In this document: positions 7,023 to 9,233 of the stretch, one piece after another | Position numbering within the stretch: position 1 is the stretch's first letter | How the letters are laid out: each line of letters begins with the position of its first letter | From: Planctomycetota bacterium | GTDB lineage: Bacteria; Planctomycetota; UBA1135; UBA2386 | Reading direction: 5' to 3' | Length of the DNA stretch: 9,233 bases | NCBI GenBank assembly: GCA_020425885.1 | Contig: JAGQRA010000505.1 | Location: forward strand, 1-9,233 | Notes under the pieces: generated by a model | The model's input: only the letters and a program-made list of their open reading frames with translations | What the model was told of the DNA's origin: nothing | Databases searched by the model: none | Program-made: the position numbers and the translations under genes

Positions 7023-7973
7023 CTATTGCCAAGTCGTGGCGACCTGGCCAGCCCCGCCGGCCGCGCGAGCCCGCTGCAGGCAGGCATCCGCCACCAACAG
7101 GAACCCCTTGCGGTCGGCAATCTGGCTCGAGGGGACCGTGGCGATCCCGGCTGCAGGCTGCAGGCCGAAGCCCTCAGGCAGACGCTGCTGCAGGGCCGCG
7201 AGCATGCGCCGGGCGAGAATCTCGGCGCCATCGCTACCCGTGCCGGGCAAGAGAAAGAGGAACGTCGAGGGCGAGAACCTCGACAGCACGTCGATGTCCC
7301 GACACTCGTTGAGGAACACGCTGGCGGCTTCGGCCAGCGCGGCCTGACGGTCCGGTCCGGCCAGCGAATCGAACGCCGTGCCGAGATCGAGCAGCACGAG
7401 CGACAGCGGCTGGTGAAAGCGAATCGCGCGTTTCCACTCCTCGTCGATCTTGCAGGCGGCAAATGGCCCGTCGAACAGGCCGGTCTCCGGATCCTGCAGC
7501 CGCTCCAGGGGCGATCGCTCGCGCTCGAAACGCAGCAGCCGCTGCAGCGTGCTCTCGGTGTCGCCGCTGTCGGCGAGATCGCGCTCCACGCGCCGCAGCA
7601 GATCGTCGACCGATGGCCGCGGCGCCGTTCCGCGCGACTCGAGGAGCTCGCTGCCGTCGATCGATCTGCTGGCCGCATGCCAACGCAGGCTGCCGTTGGC
7701 GAGACAGAATCGGGCCAGCTGTGCGCCGATCTCGTCCTCCGCATCGACCACGACGTAGACCTGCCGGCCTTCAGCCTTGAGCCATCGCACCCCGGCGAAC
7801 GCATGGCGGCCACCGAGCGCCGCGGTGACCGGCGGCCCTGCCAACGCATCGACGATCACGAGATCGTCCGCCGTGGCCGCAGCGAGCGACGCCTCGCTCG
7901 CAGCGCAATCGAGGAGTTGCTCGAGTCCAGCGCGCACGTCGTCGCGCGCTCCTACCCAGAACCATCGCTTCAT
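7023..7973 (-). CDS. Receiver-like protein with degenerate GGDEF domain
   Basis: The protein has 316 residues. The C-terminal half, about 155-305, matches the GGDEF (diguanylate cyclase) fold: DPETGLF (161-167) where DxLTGL normally stands, a following helix EEWKRAIRFHQPLSLVLLDL (178-197) with the usual metal-site strand, the helix leading to RDID (225-228), and the strand FLFLLPGT. The catalytic GGDEF itself is replaced by SPSTF (234-238), so it should not make c-di-GMP. RDID lies exactly five residues before that position, where the RxxD inhibitory (I) site of GGDEF proteins binds c-di-GMP, so a receptor role is plausible. The N-terminal part (about 1-110) has alternating hydrophobic strands (DLVIVDA, VYVVVDAEDE) and may be a pseudo-receiver domain. 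Start Met at 7973 is supported by AGGAGG 9 bases upstream, within the end of yebC; longer upstream starts would overlap yebC and encode Arg-rich shadow sequence. Confidence 0.85.
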   Translation of the reverse strand: MKRWFWVGARDDVRAGLEQLLDCAASEASLAAATADDLVIVDALAGPPVTAALGGRHAFAGVRWLKAEGRQVYVVVDAEDEIGAQLARFCLANGSLRWHAASRSIDGSELLESRGTAPRPSVDDLLRRVERDLADSGDTESTLQRLLRFERERSPLERLQDPETGLFDGPFAACKIDEEWKRAIRFHQPLSLVLLDLGTAFDSLAGPDRQAALAEAASVFLNECRDIDVLSRFSPSTFLFLLPGTGSDGAEILARRMLAALQQRLPEGFGLQPAAGIATVPSSQIADRKGFLLVADACLQRARAAGGAGQVATTWQ

Positions 7974-7982
7974 CTCGCCCGC

Positions 7983-7988
7983 CCTCCT
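7983..7988 (-). promoter_or_regulatory. Ribosome binding site of the GGDEF-like gene, overlapping the yebC stop
   Basis: On the minus strand AGGAGG begins with the last base of the yebC TGA and lies nine bases before the ATG at 7973. It fixes the start of the GGDEF-like gene and suggests that yebC and this gene are cotranscribed and perhaps translationally coupled. Confidence 0.75.
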
Positions 7989-8755
7989 CAGGCATCGATG
8001 CCGGCAGCCGCGGCATCGGTAAGGTCCTCGTTGCTGAACACGCTCTGGACGTCGTCGTTGTCCTCGAGCGCGTCGATCATCTTCACGATCCGGTTCGCCA
8101 CCTTGGCGTCGTCGATGACCACCGATTGCGTCGGCACGTAGGCCAGGTCGGCTTCGATCAGTGGCACCTCGAGTCGATCGAGCTCCTGCTTGACGTCCGC
8201 GAATTCGGTCGCCTTGCAGAGCACGAACCACATGTCTCCGGCCCGCTGCAGATCCTCGGCCCCGGCCTCGAGCGCGAGTTCGAGCAAGCGATCCTCGGCG
8301 AGCGGCTCGCCCTCCTTCGGTGCCGCATCGACGACGAACCGGCCGCGGCGCTCGAACATCCAGGCGACGGCCCCGGACGAGCCCAGGTTGCCGCCGTACT
8401 TGTCGAAGATCATGCGCACGTCGGCGGCGGTGCGATGTCGATTGTCGGTCAGGATCTCGAGCATCACCGCGACCCCGCCAGGCCCATAGCCCTCGTAGAC
8501 GACTTCCTCGAAGTCCCCGGTCGTATTCTCGCCGGTCCCCTTCTTGATCGCCCGTTCGATGACCTCCTTGGGCATGCTGAGAACGCGGGCCTTCTCGACC
8601 GCCAGACGCAATCGCGGGTTGCTGTCGATGTCACCTCCGCCCTGGCGCGCCCCGACGGTGATCATGCGGGACAGCTTGGCGAACGCCTTGGCCCGCTTGG
8701 CATCGACCCGGTCCTTGCGAAACCGGATGTTCGAAGAGTGGGAATGACCAGCCAT
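7988..8755 (-). CDS. yebC: YebC/PmpR family regulatory or translation factor
   Basis: From MAGHSHSSNIRFRKDR the protein has 255 residues, close to the usual 240-250 of the YebC/PmpR/TACO1 family. The family start MAGHS, the DAKRAKAFAKL helix, the GGGDIDSNPRLRLAVEKA loop, MPKEVIERAIKKGTGE and the central YEGYGPGGVAVMLEILTDNRHRTA are all present, as is LGSSGAVAWMF. YebC proteins were first described as DNA-binding regulators (PmpR); more recent work on the family supports ribosome binding and relief of stalling at proline-rich stretches, which would fit its place after rpsI. It is cytoplasmic. The ATG at 8755 matches the family start but has no Shine-Dalgarno; a TTG at 8798-8800 with GGAGG four bases upstream would add 15 residues (MGLLGDLATVPLFLS). 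The next gene follows after 14 bases. Confidence 0.96.
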   Translation of the reverse strand: MAGHSHSSNIRFRKDRVDAKRAKAFAKLSRMITVGARQGGGDIDSNPRLRLAVEKARVLSMPKEVIERAIKKGTGENTTGDFEEVVYEGYGPGGVAVMLEILTDNRHRTAADVRMIFDKYGGNLGSSGAVAWMFERRGRFVVDAAPKEGEPLAEDRLLELALEAGAEDLQRAGDMWFVLCKATEFADVKQELDRLEVPLIEADLAYVPTQSVVIDDAKVANRIVKMIDALEDNDDVQSVFSNEDLTDAAAAGIDA

Positions 8756-8767
8756 CGACAGGAACAA

Positions 8768-8788
8768 GGGGACCGTGGCAAGGTCCCC
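8768..8788 (-). repeat. Inverted repeat just before yebC
   Basis: GGGGACC (8768-8774) and GGTCCCC (8782-8788) form a perfect 7-bp stem with a 7-base loop, 13 bases before the yebC ATG. The sequence after it in the reading direction (CTTGTTCCTG) has only a weak T content. It could be a weak terminator or attenuator after rpsI, or a structure that affects which yebC start is used, because it lies between the TTG and ATG candidates. Confidence 0.5.
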
Positions 8789-8790
8789 GA

Positions 8791-8809
8791 GGAGGCCCAA
8801 CGTACCTCC
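8791..8809 (-). promoter_or_regulatory. GGAGG ribosome-binding-like site in a small stem, before the TTG codon
   Basis: On the minus strand GGAGG (8805-8809) is four bases from a TTG (8798-8800) in frame with yebC, and can pair with CCTCC (8791-8795) around a nine-base loop. It may serve an N-terminally extended YebC or be a regulatory decoy; the family's usual start argues for the ATG. Confidence 0.4.
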
Positions 8810-8813
8810 GGTT

Positions 8814-8864
8814 GTCTCAGCGGCAGATCGGTCTCAGCGGCAGATCTGCCTCGGCTGCAGATCA
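8814..8864 (-). repeat. Three tandem 17-base repeats at the rpsI stop codon
   Basis: Three consecutive 17-base units are seen on the plus strand: GTCTCAGCGGCAGATCG (8814-8830), GTCTCAGCGGCAGATCT (8831-8847) and GCCTCGGCTGCAGATCA (8848-8864). The first two differ only in the last base; the third is more diverged and includes the rpsI stop codon at its end. The block also forms a palindrome (GGCAGATCTGCC, 8839-8850) and a 7-bp stem GATCTGC/GCAGATC (8843-8849 with 8857-8863). Slippage duplication of the rpsI 3' end is the simplest origin. Confidence 0.8.
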
Positions 8865-9233
8865 GCGCTTGCTGAACTGCGTCGAACGACGAGCGCCGTG
8901 GCGACCGTACTTCTTGCGTTCGACCTCACGCGAGTCACGCGTCAACAGACCGTGTTCGCGCAGCGTGCCGTCGAAGTTCTCGTTCTCGGTGCGCAACGCC
9001 CGAGCGATGCCGAGGCTCACGGCACCGGATTGACCGGTGATGCCGCCGCCATCGACCTGGCACCAGACATCGTAGGAGTTGCGCGTATCGGTGACGAGCA
9101 GGGCCTGTTGGGCCCGGGCCCTGGTGTCGTCGGTGGTGAAGAACTGATCGAGTTCCTTGCCATTGACGACGAACTTGCCGGTCCCGGCCTTGATCCGCAC
9201 GCGCGCGGTGGAGGTCTTGCGGCGTCCGGTGCC
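8862..9233 (-). CDS. rpsI: 30S ribosomal protein S9, N-terminus cut by window edge
   Basis: The protein reads from the right window edge as GTGRRKTSTARVRIKAGTGK, the universal S9 start region, then continues through FVVNGKELDQFF, the glycine-rich segment VDGGGITGQSGAVSLGIARAL, and ends with KKYGRHGARRSTQFSKR, the conserved C-terminal tail whose last residues contact P-site tRNA in the ribosome. S9 belongs to the head of the small subunit. About seven or eight N-terminal residues and the start codon lie beyond 9233; the in-frame GTG at 9200 is an internal valine codon, not the start. In many bacteria rplM (L13) precedes rpsI, and it would be expected just outside the window. The gap to yebC is 106 bases and carries repeats and hairpins. 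Confidence 0.98.
   Translation of the reverse strand, partial: GTGRRKTSTARVRIKAGTGKFVVNGKELDQFFTTDDTRARAQQALLVTDTRNSYDVWCQVDGGGITGQSGAVSLGIARALRTENENFDGTLREHGLLTRDSREVERKKYGRHGARRSTQFSKR

Noticed and set aside
4302..8141. A 1,279-codon open reading frame on the plus strand, antisense to three genes
   Set aside because: It overlaps the FHA, GGDEF-like and yebC genes, which have recognisable domains on the minus strand. Its translation is low-complexity and Arg/Gln/Leu-rich with no motifs, as expected from the codon bias of GC-rich DNA.
7974..8231. N-terminal extension of the GGDEF-like protein into yebC
   Set aside because: The added sequence is Arg/Gly-rich shadow of the yebC frame, and a good AGGAGG precedes the ATG at 7973.
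1..9233. CRISPR array, tRNA, rRNA, insertion sequence or phage genes
   Set aside because: I saw no regularly spaced repeats of CRISPR size, no tRNA cloverleaf, no rRNA signature and no transposase or integrase motif on either strand.

Overview
This 9.2 kb GC-rich window looks like chromosomal DNA of a planctomycete-type bacterium. The main reasons are an ECF sigma factor / small zinc-binding protein / membrane-anchored coiled-coil gene set of a kind I associate with Planctomycetota, a Hanks-type Ser/Thr kinase with a membrane-embedded C-terminus, a large helical-repeat FHA protein, and GC-rich codon use. This taxonomic call is inference; no rRNA gene is present.

Layout. Apart from a fragment at the left edge, every gene lies on the minus strand, so the reading order is right to left. 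It starts with rpsI (ribosomal protein S9, N-terminus cut by the window edge), then a YebC/PmpR-family protein, a receiver-like/degenerate-GGDEF protein, a 903-residue protein with helical repeats and C-terminal FHA domains, a 192-residue membrane protein of unknown function, a membrane-anchored Ser/Thr kinase, an ECF sigma factor, a small ZAS-like zinc-binding protein overlapping the sigma gene by 4 bases, and a membrane-anchored coiled-coil protein. Gaps run from -4 to 143 bases and no stretch of 300 bases lacks a gene. At the left edge the plus strand carries the N-terminal metal-binding domain of a FixI/CcoI-like copper P-type ATPase. It loses homology to its family at about position 290, where it runs into the 3' end of the convergent coiled-coil gene.

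How the genes may work together. rpsI and yebC are translation-related. The next seven genes read like one signalling module: a possible nucleotide sensor (degenerate GGDEF that keeps a c-di-GMP I-site-like RxxD), a phosphothreonine reader (FHA), a Ser/Thr kinase, and an ECF sigma factor with a translationally coupled candidate zinc anti-sigma factor, with two membrane proteins of unknown role. That these form one pathway is inference from gene order. The most unusual points are the degenerate GGDEF protein, the kinase/FHA/sigma/ZAS grouping, the abrupt ATPase junction, a 17-base triple repeat at the rpsI stop codon, an alternative TTG start with a good ribosome binding site upstream of yebC, and an AATAGTCG motif recurring at gene boundaries.
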